Assembly: GCA_023436425.1 (NCBI GenBank)
Contig: JAEZJD010000006.1
Span: 1-13,819, forward strand
Direction: 5' to 3'
Origin: Bacteroidota bacterium
GTDB taxonomy: Bacteria > Bacteroidota > Bacteroidia > Chitinophagales > Chitinophagaceae
DNA: 13,819 nucleotides
The position numbers and the translations under genes were made by a program. Positions 1 through 6,767 of this stretch are shown here, piece by piece. Each line of letters opens with the position of its first letter. Position 1 is the first letter of the stretch. The notes under the pieces are model-generated. The model saw only the letters and a program-made list of their open reading frames with translations. It searched no databases and was not told where the DNA came from.

Positions 1-689
1 ACGTAAAGCTGGCGCAAAAGCTTCCTTATAGCCGCGATTCCGTACCAATCTACGATGAACAATTCCGAATTCAAAAAGAAGATGGAAAAATAAAAAAGGA
101 AGTAAACTACCACTACTATTTCAAAAACATCGCAGAAGAGAAGCGACCCGTGGATGGCAATGAAGTTAGTTTATGGGCAACGAATCTCAGTCAGTCTATA
201 AATCCTTTTTGGGTGATTGTTTTAACACCGGTTGTTGTTGCATTTTTCACATGGCTGCGAAGAAGAAACCGTGAACCATCAACGGCTACGAAGATTGCGT
301 GGGGACTTTTTATTTCTGCATTATCTGCATTGGTGATGGTGGCCGCAGTTATGGCAAGTAAAAATGGCGCAGAAAAAGCGAGTGTGTGGTGGCTGATCGG
401 CAGCTACGGTGTAATTACTATTGGAGAATTATTTCTAAGTCCAATGGGCTTGTCGCTAGTTTCTAAACTGAGTCCTGTTCGAATAACATCGTTGATGATG
501 GGCGGATGGTTTTTGGCTACATCCATCGGAAATAAACTGTCAGGAGTGTTGGCGACGTTGTGGGACAACTACTCAAACAAAGCGAATTACTTCTGGTTGA
601 ATTTTGCACTTCTCATGTCAGCAGCTGCCATGTGTTTTTTAATGCTGCGGTGGCTGAACAAAATCATGGCTGAAAAAGGAGTGAAGTAA
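1..689 (+). CDS. POT-family proton-dependent peptide transporter, C-terminal part
   Basis: The frame is open from the left edge (first full codon at base 3) to TAA at 687-689, so only the last 229 or so residues of a longer gene are present; the GTG at 150 is an internal codon, not a start. The protein is a membrane transporter of the major facilitator superfamily that would import di- and tripeptides with protons across the inner membrane. The visible part starts with a charged, hydrophilic stretch of about 60 residues, then hydrophobic segments separated by short basic loops, including an RRRNRE loop. The block ELFLSPMGLSLVSKLSP followed by GGWFLATSIGNKLSG is typical of the C-terminal half of POT/PTR2 transporters. 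The hydrophilic stretch before the last helices fits the extended forms common in Bacteroidota. It lies directly before a second, unrelated peptide transporter (OPT family), but a terminator separates the two. Family assignment is firm; substrate is inferred from the family. Confidence 0.9.
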   Translation, partial: VKLAQKLPYSRDSVPIYDEQFRIQKEDGKIKKEVNYHYYFKNIAEEKRPVDGNEVSLWATNLSQSINPFWVIVLTPVVVAFFTWLRRRNREPSTATKIAWGLFISALSALVMVAAVMASKNGAEKASVWWLIGSYGVITIGELFLSPMGLSLVSKLSPVRITSLMMGGWFLATSIGNKLSGVLATLWDNYSNKANYFWLNFALLMSAAAMCFLMLRWLNKIMAEKGVK

Positions 690-712
690 TTTACCAAATA
701 CCATTTCTAATC

Positions 713-741
713 AGGTGCTGTCATTCAGCACCTTTTTTATT
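713..741 (+). terminator. Intrinsic terminator after the POT transporter
   Basis: An 8-bp perfect stem AGGTGCTG / CAGCACCT (713-720 and 726-733) encloses a 5-base loop and runs straight into a T-rich tract (TTTTTTATTT). It sits 24 bases after the stop codon of the POT gene and ends only about 27 bases before the OPT start, so the OPT gene must either be read from a promoter overlapping this hairpin or depend on read-through. Confidence 0.85.
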
Positions 742-767
742 TACATTTACTTTCAAACCAAAAAATC

Positions 768-2855
768 ATGGCCGAAACCAGCAATGCTTTCAAACCATTT
801 ATCGCTGCTGATAAGAGAATACCCGAGTTTACGATCAAATCAATCGTCATGGGCAGCATCTTTGGTATCATCTTCGGTGCTGCCACTGTTTACCTAGCCT
901 TAAAGGCGGGATTAACGGTAAGTGCTTCCATTCCCATTGCTGTCATCGCAATCACGCTCGGACGCAAATTCCTGAAAACAACAATTCTTGAAAACAATAT
1001 CATTCAAACCGCCGGTTCGGCAGGCGAAAGTATTGCCGCAGGTGTGGTGTTTACGCTGCCCGGATTTTTATTTCTCAGCGACGCAAGCAGCGCCAACTTC
1101 TTCAACTACTTCACCATATTGATACTCGCCATTTTTGGTGGCATTCTCGGAACGCTGATGATGATCCCTTTGCGCCGCTCCCTGATTGTGAAAGAACACG
1201 GGGTTTTGCCATATCCCGAAGGAACAGCGTGTGCGTCGGTGCTGAAAGCGGGCGAACGAGGTGGCGAATTCGCACGAACAGCATTCATGGGGCTCGGATT
1301 TGCCACAGCCTATGCGATACTTCAGAAACTTTTTCACGTAATAGCTGAAGTGCCGCGGTTTGCAACCACACAAGTCAACCGGTTTTTTCCTTCTGCCCGT
1401 TTGAGTGGTGAAATCACGCCTGAGTACTTGGGTGTCGGTTACATTATTGGTCCGCGAATAGCGGGTGTGCTAGTTGCGGGAGGCGTTTTGAGCTGGTTTG
1501 TATTAATTCCGTTGCTCGCTTCCCTTATTCCTGCCGATACAATCGCTACACAGCTGGTGAAAATTGGTTATTTAAAAGACATAGCTACTGCAGGTGGTTC
1601 GGGAAATTGGAATCCGGCAACGCATACATTTGGTGATTATTCAGAAGCGCTTTACAGAGCTTACATCAGGCAAATAGGCGCAGGCGCTGTTGCAGCGGGC
1701 GGGTTCATCACGCTGTTGAAAACCATTCCAACGATTATTGCTTCATTCAAAGGAAGCATCGGATCTCTAAAAAAGAGCGGTGTGGAAGGAGAATCATCCA
1801 CTGCTGTGCCCAGAACAGAACAGGATTTGTCCATCAAGATTGTCGGAATCGGAAGTTTGGTATTAATTCTATTGATGACTGTACTTCCAAATGTTCCCGG
1901 TGATACGGTATTTAGCAAACTGTTGCTCGGCGTGCTGGTTATCATTTTCGGGGCATTCTTCGTCACAGTTTCCTCACGCATAGTTGGCTTGATTGGTTCG
2001 TCCAACAATCCGATCTCAGGAATGACGATTGCGACTTTAATGGGAACGTGTTTGATTTTTATCGCGGTTGGTTGGACAGGGCATTTCTATGAACCAATGG
2101 CGCTTGTAGTAGGTGGCATGATATGCATTGCAGCTGCTAACGCCGGTGCCACTTCGCAGGATTTAAAGACAGGATACATCGTTGGTGCCACACCTAAGTA
2201 CCAGCAAATGGCGCTTTTTGTCGGGGCAATCGTGTCGTCGCTGGCTATTGGTGCCACGGTAAAAATTTTGGATACTCCTACAGCAGAAATGGCTGCACAG
2301 GGTATCCAACATGCGATCGGCACCGACAGGTATCCGGCTCCTCAAGGCACCCTGATGGCTACACTTATAAAAGGAATTTTGTCTTTCAACCTCGACTGGC
2401 AATTCGTATTAGTAGGAGTCTTTATATCGGTAGTAATGGAACTCTGTGGCATTAAGTCATTGTCATTTGCAGTCGGTACATATCTTCCTCTGTCCACCAC
2501 GCTCCCAATTTTTATCGGCGGAGCCCTGCGGGGCGTTGCAGAATGGCGTGCAAAAAGAAAGGGAATCGAAGTAGCACCTGAAGAAGAAGATTTAGGAAAG
2601 GGTAATTTGTTCGCAACCGGACTTGTGGCCGGCGGCGCTTTGTTTGGGGTAATAGTTGCGGTGCTGACGGTGTTTTTCGAAGGTGGCATGCAGTCAATTA
2701 ACCTTGAAGAAGGGCTAACTAATTCGCTCGGCGAAACAGGTTATAAGTTGTTGGGTGTTGCATTCTTTGCATTCATGGCTTATGTCTTGTATAGAGTGGC
2801 TACAGCAAGAAGGACAAAAGAAGAGAGACTGGACGTGCTGGAAGAAAGAAGCTGA
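768..2855 (+). CDS. OPT-family oligopeptide transporter
   Basis: A 695-residue, very hydrophobic protein of the OPT/YSL family (bacterial branch), which imports oligopeptides or metal-chelate compounds through the inner membrane. After a short polar N-terminus the sequence passes through many membrane segments. The early block GAATVYLALKAGLTVSASIP and the following TAGSAGESIAAGVVFTLP are characteristic, as is the loop HGVLPYPEGTACASVL around residues 143-158. A charged cytoplasmic loop lies near residues 325-350, and a short charged tail (RRTKEERLDVLEERS) ends the protein. Length is normal for the family (about 650-700). The ATG at 768 is chosen because it follows the terminator and begins a short polar leader typical of the family; no purine-rich ribosome binding site is evident, as is usual in Bacteroidota. 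A weak -7-like TACATTTA lies at 742-749 without a matching upstream element. Peptide versus metal-chelate substrate cannot be told from sequence alone. Confidence 0.93.
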   Translation: MAETSNAFKPFIAADKRIPEFTIKSIVMGSIFGIIFGAATVYLALKAGLTVSASIPIAVIAITLGRKFLKTTILENNIIQTAGSAGESIAAGVVFTLPGFLFLSDASSANFFNYFTILILAIFGGILGTLMMIPLRRSLIVKEHGVLPYPEGTACASVLKAGERGGEFARTAFMGLGFATAYAILQKLFHVIAEVPRFATTQVNRFFPSARLSGEITPEYLGVGYIIGPRIAGVLVAGGVLSWFVLIPLLASLIPADTIATQLVKIGYLKDIATAGGSGNWNPATHTFGDYSEALYRAYIRQIGAGAVAAGGFITLLKTIPTIIASFKGSIGSLKKSGVEGESSTAVPRTEQDLSIKIVGIGSLVLILLMTVLPNVPGDTVFSKLLLGVLVIIFGAFFVTVSSRIVGLIGSSNNPISGMTIATLMGTCLIFIAVGWTGHFYEPMALVVGGMICIAAANAGATSQDLKTGYIVGATPKYQQMALFVGAIVSSLAIGATVKILDTPTAEMAAQGIQHAIGTDRYPAPQGTLMATLIKGILSFNLDWQFVLVGVFISVVMELCGIKSLSFAVGTYLPLSTTLPIFIGGALRGVAEWRAKRKGIEVAPEEEDLGKGNLFATGLVAGGALFGVIVAVLTVFFEGGMQSINLEEGLTNSLGETGYKLLGVAFFAFMAYVLYRVATARRTKEERLDVLEERS

Positions 2856-2934
2856 TCCGCACAGGTGTGATACCTGCTGAAAGGGCACTATAAAATATTC
2901 TGTAATTTTAGAAGCTCTGGAAGGCAATCACCTT

Positions 2935-3117
2935 GTGTTGAACAATAGAAAGTACGACGCCGGTGACCTGAAAATTGCCCTGACGTACCGATACGAAGGA
3001 CAAAGCGATCCTGGCGATGAAGCGACCGTGTACGGGATCGAAACGAACAGCGGCGAAAAAGGCATTCTTGTAATAGGTGATGGTATCTATGCCGACGCGG
3101 CATCCACCAAAATTTAG
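2935..3117 (+). CDS. Small protein resembling the short Bacteroidota 'PRPP synthetase' family
   Basis: The core of this ORF (LTYRYEGQSDPGDEATVYGI, then GEKGILVIGDGIYAD) resembles, from memory, a family of roughly 80-100-residue Bacteroidota proteins that databases often call phosphoribosylpyrophosphate synthetase. It is far too short to be that enzyme and shows none of its loops; its real function is unknown. The start is uncertain. GTG at 2935 gives 60 residues, but the frame is open from the TGA at 2878 and the upstream codons also read as plausible protein (KYSVILEALEGNHLV). An ATA at 2890 stands where an ATG would be expected. The C-terminus also seems a few residues shorter than its relatives. 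It may be a real short family member with a rare start, or a decaying copy. It lies 80 bases downstream of the OPT gene, on the same strand. Confidence 0.5.
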   Translation: MLNNRKYDAGDLKIALTYRYEGQSDPGDEATVYGIETNSGEKGILVIGDGIYADAASTKI

Positions 3118-3196
3118 AAAAATTACACCTGGCAAAAAATGAAGGCTTTCAGGAAGGGTTCTAGCACTTTTTGAAAGCTAACTAAACTCGTTGCCG

Positions 3197-3232
3197 TTTA
3201 TTGTTCACGACGCAAATTGGGTCAACGATAAA
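3197..3232 (+). repeat. Imperfect inverted repeat upstream of the HPF-like gene
   Basis: TTTATTGTT (3197-3205) faces AACGATAAA (3224-3232); eight of nine positions pair, and the ninth could be a G-U pair in RNA. An inner GAC/GTC adds three pairs. It lies 35 bases upstream of the start codon at 3267, with no T-tract, so it is not a terminator. It could be an operator or a leader hairpin, or chance. The rest of 3118-3266 shows no other clear signal. Confidence 0.25.
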
Positions 3233-3266
3233 TGAAAGGATAAGTACGGGTTGTTAAAATGAAACA

Positions 3267-3572
3267 ATGAACTACACAGAAAACTTTGAAGGCATTAAAT
3301 TGGATGTGCAGGCAGTAGACATTACAATTGGCGATGACCTGCAGCAAGCCATACGCGACATGATTTCAAGCCTCCGCCGACACGTTTCGGAGGTTAATTG
3401 GGTAGACGTTTACTTCAATGAAAAAAGCGGTAAGTCCACCGACCAAAGGTCTGTTGGCGTTCGCTTCGGAATACCGGGTAATGACGGTTTCGCTTCTGAC
3501 AGTGGCAGCGACTTCATGGCACTATTAAAAAGCGTTGAAGAAAAGCTGCGGCGTCAACTTGAAAAGAAGTAA
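3267..3572 (+). CDS. Short HPF/RaiA-family ribosome-associated protein
   Basis: A 101-residue soluble protein with the pattern of the hibernation promoting factor / RaiA (sigma-54 modulation) family, which binds the 30S subunit near the decoding site and silences ribosomes when growth slows. Supporting features are a first strand with DVQAVDITIGDDL, a helix ending in RRHVSEV, a strand with WVDVYFNEKSG, a strand RSVGVRFGIP, and a C-terminal helix with FMALLKSVEEKLRRQLEKK, which closely matches the family's last helix. It is the short form: there is no C-terminal dimerisation domain as in long HPF. The conserved basic patches are only partly present, so it is a divergent member. No canonical promoter is visible; an imperfect inverted repeat lies in the upstream gap. 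It is convergent with serS, 30 bases between the stops. Confidence 0.72.
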   Translation: MNYTENFEGIKLDVQAVDITIGDDLQQAIRDMISSLRRHVSEVNWVDVYFNEKSGKSTDQRSVGVRFGIPGNDGFASDSGSDFMALLKSVEEKLRRQLEKK

Positions 3573-3602
3573 CATTTGAACTTTGTTTTCGTCGAGCACA
3601 CA

Positions 3603-4871
3603 CTAAATCATCTCCGCACCAAAATAGCCATGCAACACAACAGGGATTTTAATTCCATTCTCATCCTGATTGTTTTCAAGAATGGAAGCAAGTATCCGCG
3701 GCAGTGCAAGCGAGCTTCCGTTCAGTGAATGAACGAGATTAATTTTTCCTTTTTCATCCTTGTAGCGAATCTTCATTCGGTTCGTTTGAAAACCTTCAAA
3801 GTTTGAAACGGAGCTTACTTCAAGCCACTTTTCCTGAGCAGCGCTGTATACTTCAAAGTCATAAGTCATGGCCGAAGTAAATCCCATATCACCACCGCAC
3901 AACCGGAGAATCCTGTACGGCAGCTCAAGCGTTTGAATCAGCTTTTCCACATGTGCGACCATTTCGTCGAGCACTTCGTAACTTTTTTCAGGATGCACCA
4001 GCTGCACGATTTCAACCTTGTCGAACTGATGCACACGGTTGAGACCACGAACATCTTTTCCATAGCTTCCCGCTTCTCTTCTGAAGCATGGCGTGTAAGC
4101 AGTCATCTTAACCGGCAAGTCAGTTTCACGCAAAATTTCATCTCGGTAAATGTTGGTCACCGGAACTTCTGCGGTAGGTATTAGATACAAATTATCTTCG
4201 TTTACAAAGTACATCTGACCTTCTTTATCCGGTAGTTGACCGGTGCCAAACGCTGAAGTGTCGTTAACCATTAGTGGCGGTAAGAATTCTCTGTATCCCG
4301 CTTTGGTGTTGTAATCGAGAAAATATTGAATGAGAGCCCGTTCCAGTTTTGCGCCTTTTCCGGTAAACACAGGGAAGCCACTGCCAGTGATTTTGTTGCC
4401 CAGTTCGAAGTCTATCAGATTGTATTTTTTAGCAAGCTCCCAATGAGGAACAGCTGAAACAGATAATTGAGGCTTCTTTCCACCTTCGCGAACTACTTCG
4501 TTGTCTTCCGCAGCTTTTCCGCTTTTCACTTTATCGTGCGGAAGGTTCGGAAGCTTTACCAACAATTCGTGAAGTATGTGATCTGTTTCGCTGAGTTTTT
4601 GCTCAATCGGCTGCAGCTGATTTTTCAGGTTCTGGACCTCGGACTTCATCGCCTGAGCATCATCTTTTTTCCCGCTCTTCATCAGCGAGCCTATTTGTTC
4701 AGATGCAGCATTGATTTTAGCTTTTGTCTCGTCGTATTGAAAAACAAGTTTTTTTCGTTCATCGTCATGTGCAATGATCTGATCAACCAAAGTGATATCC
4801 TTGAAATTTCTCACAGACAAACGTTCTTTTACTTTATCCGGATTCTGCCGTAGGATTTGCAACTGCAACAT
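3603..4871 (-). CDS. serS: Seryl-tRNA synthetase (class II)
   Basis: Charges tRNA-Ser with serine in the cytoplasm. The 422-residue product has the full family layout: an N-terminal antiparallel coiled-coil arm (about residues 1-105, rich in K, E and Q) that contacts the tRNA long arm, then the class II catalytic core. Motif 1 lies around residues 163-188, the TAEVP serine-binding block at 233-237, motif 2 (CFRREAGSYGKD, residues 262-273) and motif 3 (NGSSLALPRILASILEN, 384-400). The frame stays open further upstream to 4982, but the ATG at 4871 is chosen: it gives the canonical MLQLQILRQNPD start and normal length, and a -7 promoter element (4906-4913) lies inside the would-be extension. The gene is divergent from the YbjQ-like gene; their promoter elements are only about 45 bases apart. 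Confidence 0.97.
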   Translation of the reverse strand: MLQLQILRQNPDKVKERLSVRNFKDITLVDQIIAHDDERKKLVFQYDETKAKINAASEQIGSLMKSGKKDDAQAMKSEVQNLKNQLQPIEQKLSETDHILHELLVKLPNLPHDKVKSGKAAEDNEVVREGGKKPQLSVSAVPHWELAKKYNLIDFELGNKITGSGFPVFTGKGAKLERALIQYFLDYNTKAGYREFLPPLMVNDTSAFGTGQLPDKEGQMYFVNEDNLYLIPTAEVPVTNIYRDEILRETDLPVKMTAYTPCFRREAGSYGKDVRGLNRVHQFDKVEIVQLVHPEKSYEVLDEMVAHVEKLIQTLELPYRILRLCGGDMGFTSAMTYDFEVYSAAQEKWLEVSSVSNFEGFQTNRMKIRYKDEKGKINLVHSLNGSSLALPRILASILENNQDENGIKIPVVLHGYFGAEMI

Positions 4872-4905
4872 ATCTTTTGAATTTTCAGCTAAACTTTTGG
4901 AGCGG

Positions 4906-4913
4906 CAAAGGTA
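4906..4913 (-). promoter_or_regulatory. -7 promoter element for serS
   Basis: On the - strand this reads TACCTTTG followed by CCGC, a match to the Bacteroidota -7 consensus TAnnTTTG. It lies 34 bases upstream of the serS ATG at 4871. No TTG is found at the expected distance upstream; only a TTTA about 21 bases away, so the -33 part is weak. Confidence 0.6.
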
Positions 4914-4942
4914 ATCGTAGAACGCCAATGGAATTAAATGAC

Positions 4943-4974
4943 TGCAAACACCGCCGTACCTTTGATGCAAACAC
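4943..4974 (+). repeat. Direct repeat TGCAAACAC flanking a promoter element
   Basis: The 9-mer TGCAAACAC occurs at 4943-4951 and again at 4966-4974, start to start 23 bases, one on each side of the TACCTTTG box of the YbjQ-like gene. This spacing would put both on nearly the same face of the helix. It could be a regulator site, or chance. Confidence 0.25.
4957..4964 (+). promoter_or_regulatory. -7 promoter element for the YbjQ-like gene
   Basis: TACCTTTG matches the Bacteroidota -7 consensus and lies 16 bases before the ATG at 4981, implying a very short leader. No clear TTG is present at the usual -33 spacing. Confidence 0.55.
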
Positions 4975-4980
4975 AAAGTC

Positions 4981-5313
4981 ATGATAGATCAGAGCCTTGT
5001 TACTACAAACATCGAACTGGAAGGTTATAAGATTGTCAAGCATTTAGGTGTAGTTCGGGGCATAACGGTTCGATCAAGAAATATGTTTATGAACATTGCT
5101 GGTGGCATACAAACCCTGATTGGTGGGAAACTTTCAATTTATGTTGAACTGTGTGAGAAGACGAGAGAGGAAGCATTTCAGCACATGTTGCAACATGCTG
5201 AGGAGCGTGGAGCAAATGCAGTGGTAGCCATGCGCTACGATGCAAATGAAGTGATGAGTGGCGTGACTGAAGTTTTGGCGTATGGAACAGCAGTAGTAGT
5301 TGAAAAAATATGA
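4981..5313 (+). CDS. YbjQ / UPF0145 family protein
   Basis: A 110-residue soluble protein of the YbjQ/UPF0145 family (Pfam PF01906), often described as putative heavy-metal-binding, although the function is not established. The whole sequence follows the family pattern: an N-terminal strand LEGYKIVKHLGVVRGITVRS, a central GGIQTLIGGKLSIY turn, a helix with REEAFQHMLQHAEERGANAV, and terminal strands VVAMRYD and VLAYGTAVVV. These proteins form a pentameric ring in known structures. There is no run of Cys or His that would by itself indicate metal binding here. It has its own -7 box just upstream and is followed after three bases by another gene, with two consecutive TGA stops before the next ATG, so the two are probably co-transcribed and translationally coupled. 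Confidence 0.9.
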   Translation: MIDQSLVTTNIELEGYKIVKHLGVVRGITVRSRNMFMNIAGGIQTLIGGKLSIYVELCEKTREEAFQHMLQHAEERGANAVVAMRYDANEVMSGVTEVLAYGTAVVVEKI

Positions 5314-5316
5314 TGA

Positions 5317-5664
5317 ATGTTTACAAGTGATGATCTCCAGCTCCGTTGGTGGAAATTGGAGGAAAAATTGATAGAACGGTTTGGCAAGAAGCCCGATGTT
5401 GAGTCGGTGCTTTTTCTCATTGGCATTCAGGAACTGGGTGATGTGCACGAAAAATTTACCAAGGAACAAAAGCAGGATCTGATGCATATAGCGGTTTGTA
5501 CAGTTCTTTCTTCCAGTGGTTATTATGAATTGTCGCATGTAGATGAAGAAGGATGGCCTCACTTTCGTCAACTAAAACCGATGACCGCGATGGATCCTAT
5601 AGCGCAGGAAAACTTTTTGAAAGATCACATCCTGCTTTATTTTCAGCAGGCCGGCTTTATCTAG
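5317..5664 (+). CDS. Conserved-looking hypothetical protein (115 aa)
   Basis: I do not recognise a named family. The protein is soluble and mixed alpha-helical, with no signal peptide or membrane segment. A charged N-terminal helix (WWKLEEKLIERFGKKPD) is followed by a hydrophobic segment SVLFLIGIQELG, a lysine-rich stretch KFTKEQKQDLMHIAVCTVL, and a C-terminal part rich in aromatic residues (GYYELSHVDEEGWPHF). Base composition matches its neighbours and the frame is intact, which supports a real gene. It starts three bases after the YbjQ-like stop, so it is likely expressed with that gene. It ends 17 bases before the stop of the convergent phosphoesterase gene, and no terminator hairpin is visible between them. 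Confidence 0.75.
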   Translation: MFTSDDLQLRWWKLEEKLIERFGKKPDVESVLFLIGIQELGDVHEKFTKEQKQDLMHIAVCTVLSSSGYYELSHVDEEGWPHFRQLKPMTAMDPIAQENFLKDHILLYFQQAGFI

Positions 5665-5681
5665 TCTGTGCCTGAGCCTCA

Positions 5682-6767
5682 TCATGATGGAATCAGCTTT
5701 TCAAGCGAAATTTCTTCCAGGACTAATCTATTAGAAACATTTGTCTGCAGCTCCCACTTAATAAGCCGAATACAGTGGTGATCAATTTCTATTCCTGTGA
5801 TGTCTCCATCATTAAAGCAGCAGCAGCCTGAGTTAAAGTACGTTGGCATGGACGCGAAATATTCCTCGGGTAGGCTTTCGAAATGAAACTTATAATTATT
5901 CATTTCTTTTGTGATCGCATCAATTTCCTCCTGACTATTCTCTTTTCTAGCGACGAGCAGCTTGCGGTATAACCGTTCAACATGCGTCAGCGATTCAAAA
6001 ACCGGTTGATGCGTGTGTCCGGTCACCAATACTACATTTTTTTGCTGGCTGCTCCAGTCGTACATCATTGTGTTGTGGAGTGTTTTCAGTTGCGCATCGT
6101 AGGCTGGAGTATTGGGATTAATTTTCGTGAATGCCTGTAGTGGCGCCCAAATTCTCGAAACAAAAAACTTACTGAACCAGTTGCCATCACTTACCTGATC
6201 CCCCTGATGTCCATGTGTGCAGAAAATATTCAACTGTTTACCCGCTAACTCAGTTTGCAATACAACACCTTCGTAAATCGGCACTTCGGTTCCGTAGATG
6301 CCTTTTAGCTGAAGCGGCGCAAACGGGTCATTTGCCCAAAAAAGGTCGTGGTTCCCAAAAATTTTGATGAATCTGTTGTCTTCGATGAACAACTTTTCTT
6401 TATCAAATGTGGACTGTTGGTTTTTTTTCACGGCTGCAAGTGAATTCTCCCAAAGTTCTTCGCAGTCGCCCAAAGCAATGTAGAAGTATTTGTTTTGAAA
6501 ATAATAATCTAATGCAGCGAGATAATTGGGTTCGCATAGCATGAAATCATCAGCTCCGTTTTTGGCGCCTTTGTGGTGGTCGGAAAAAATGATGAACCGG
6601 TCGTCCGCCGTGAAAGGAATTACAAGTCCTTTTTTCTTTTCACCTTTTTCGATGCAGGTAAAAAGATCTGTCAGCTGCTGAAACACGCGTTGCCGATCGG
6701 GCTTTGACGAAAATTTGTTAGACATCCATAGTACGGAATTGAACAAACGTTTGCGCAGCCAGTTCAT
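5682..6767 (-). CDS. Calcineurin-like metallophosphoesterase
   Basis: A 361-residue cytoplasmic-looking hydrolase with the metal-binding motifs of the calcineurin-like superfamily in order: SDHHKG (residues 62-67), ALGDCEELW (98-106, the GD block), FGNHD (137-141), CTHGHQGD (183-190) and GHTHQP (250-255). These ligate two metal ions that hydrolyse a phosphoester; the substrate cannot be read from the sequence. A helical insertion rich in charged residues (about 260-295) lies between the last motif and a C-terminal region with an unusual SGCCCFNDGD stretch. The reading frame extends upstream to 6815, but the ATG at 6767 is chosen because it overlaps the trehalase stop as ATGA, giving translational coupling, and because the extra 16 residues do not look like part of the domain. 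Alternatives are UDP-diacylglucosamine pyrophosphohydrolase-like or other phosphatase subfamilies; I cannot decide. Confidence 0.88.
   Translation of the reverse strand: MNWLRKRLFNSVLWMSNKFSSKPDRQRVFQQLTDLFTCIEKGEKKKGLVIPFTADDRFIIFSDHHKGAKNGADDFMLCEPNYLAALDYYFQNKYFYIALGDCEELWENSLAAVKKNQQSTFDKEKLFIEDNRFIKIFGNHDLFWANDPFAPLQLKGIYGTEVPIYEGVVLQTELAGKQLNIFCTHGHQGDQVSDGNWFSKFFVSRIWAPLQAFTKINPNTPAYDAQLKTLHNTMMYDWSSQQKNVVLVTGHTHQPVFESLTHVERLYRKLLVARKENSQEEIDAITKEMNNYKFHFESLPEEYFASMPTYFNSGCCCFNDGDITGIEIDHHCIRLIKWELQTNVSNRLVLEEISLEKLIPS

Noticed and set aside
1661..2008. Minus-strand open frames inside the OPT gene
   Set aside because: Antisense shadows of a long conserved membrane protein; no family features.
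2862..2876. Hairpin CAGGT / ACCTG after the OPT stop codon
   Set aside because: Only five base pairs and no following T-run, so not a convincing terminator.
2935..3117. Calling the small ORF a true phosphoribosylpyrophosphate synthetase
   Set aside because: PRPP synthetase is about 310 residues with defined PRPP loops; this ORF has none of them, only similarity to a short family carrying that label.
3145..3178. Inverted repeat GCTTTCA / TGAAAGC
   Set aside because: Seven-bp stem with a 20-base loop and no T-tract after it; not a terminator and likely chance.
4872..4982. Extended N-terminus for serS (37 extra residues)
   Set aside because: The extension does not resemble SerRS, contains the promoter elements, and the shorter start gives the normal protein length.
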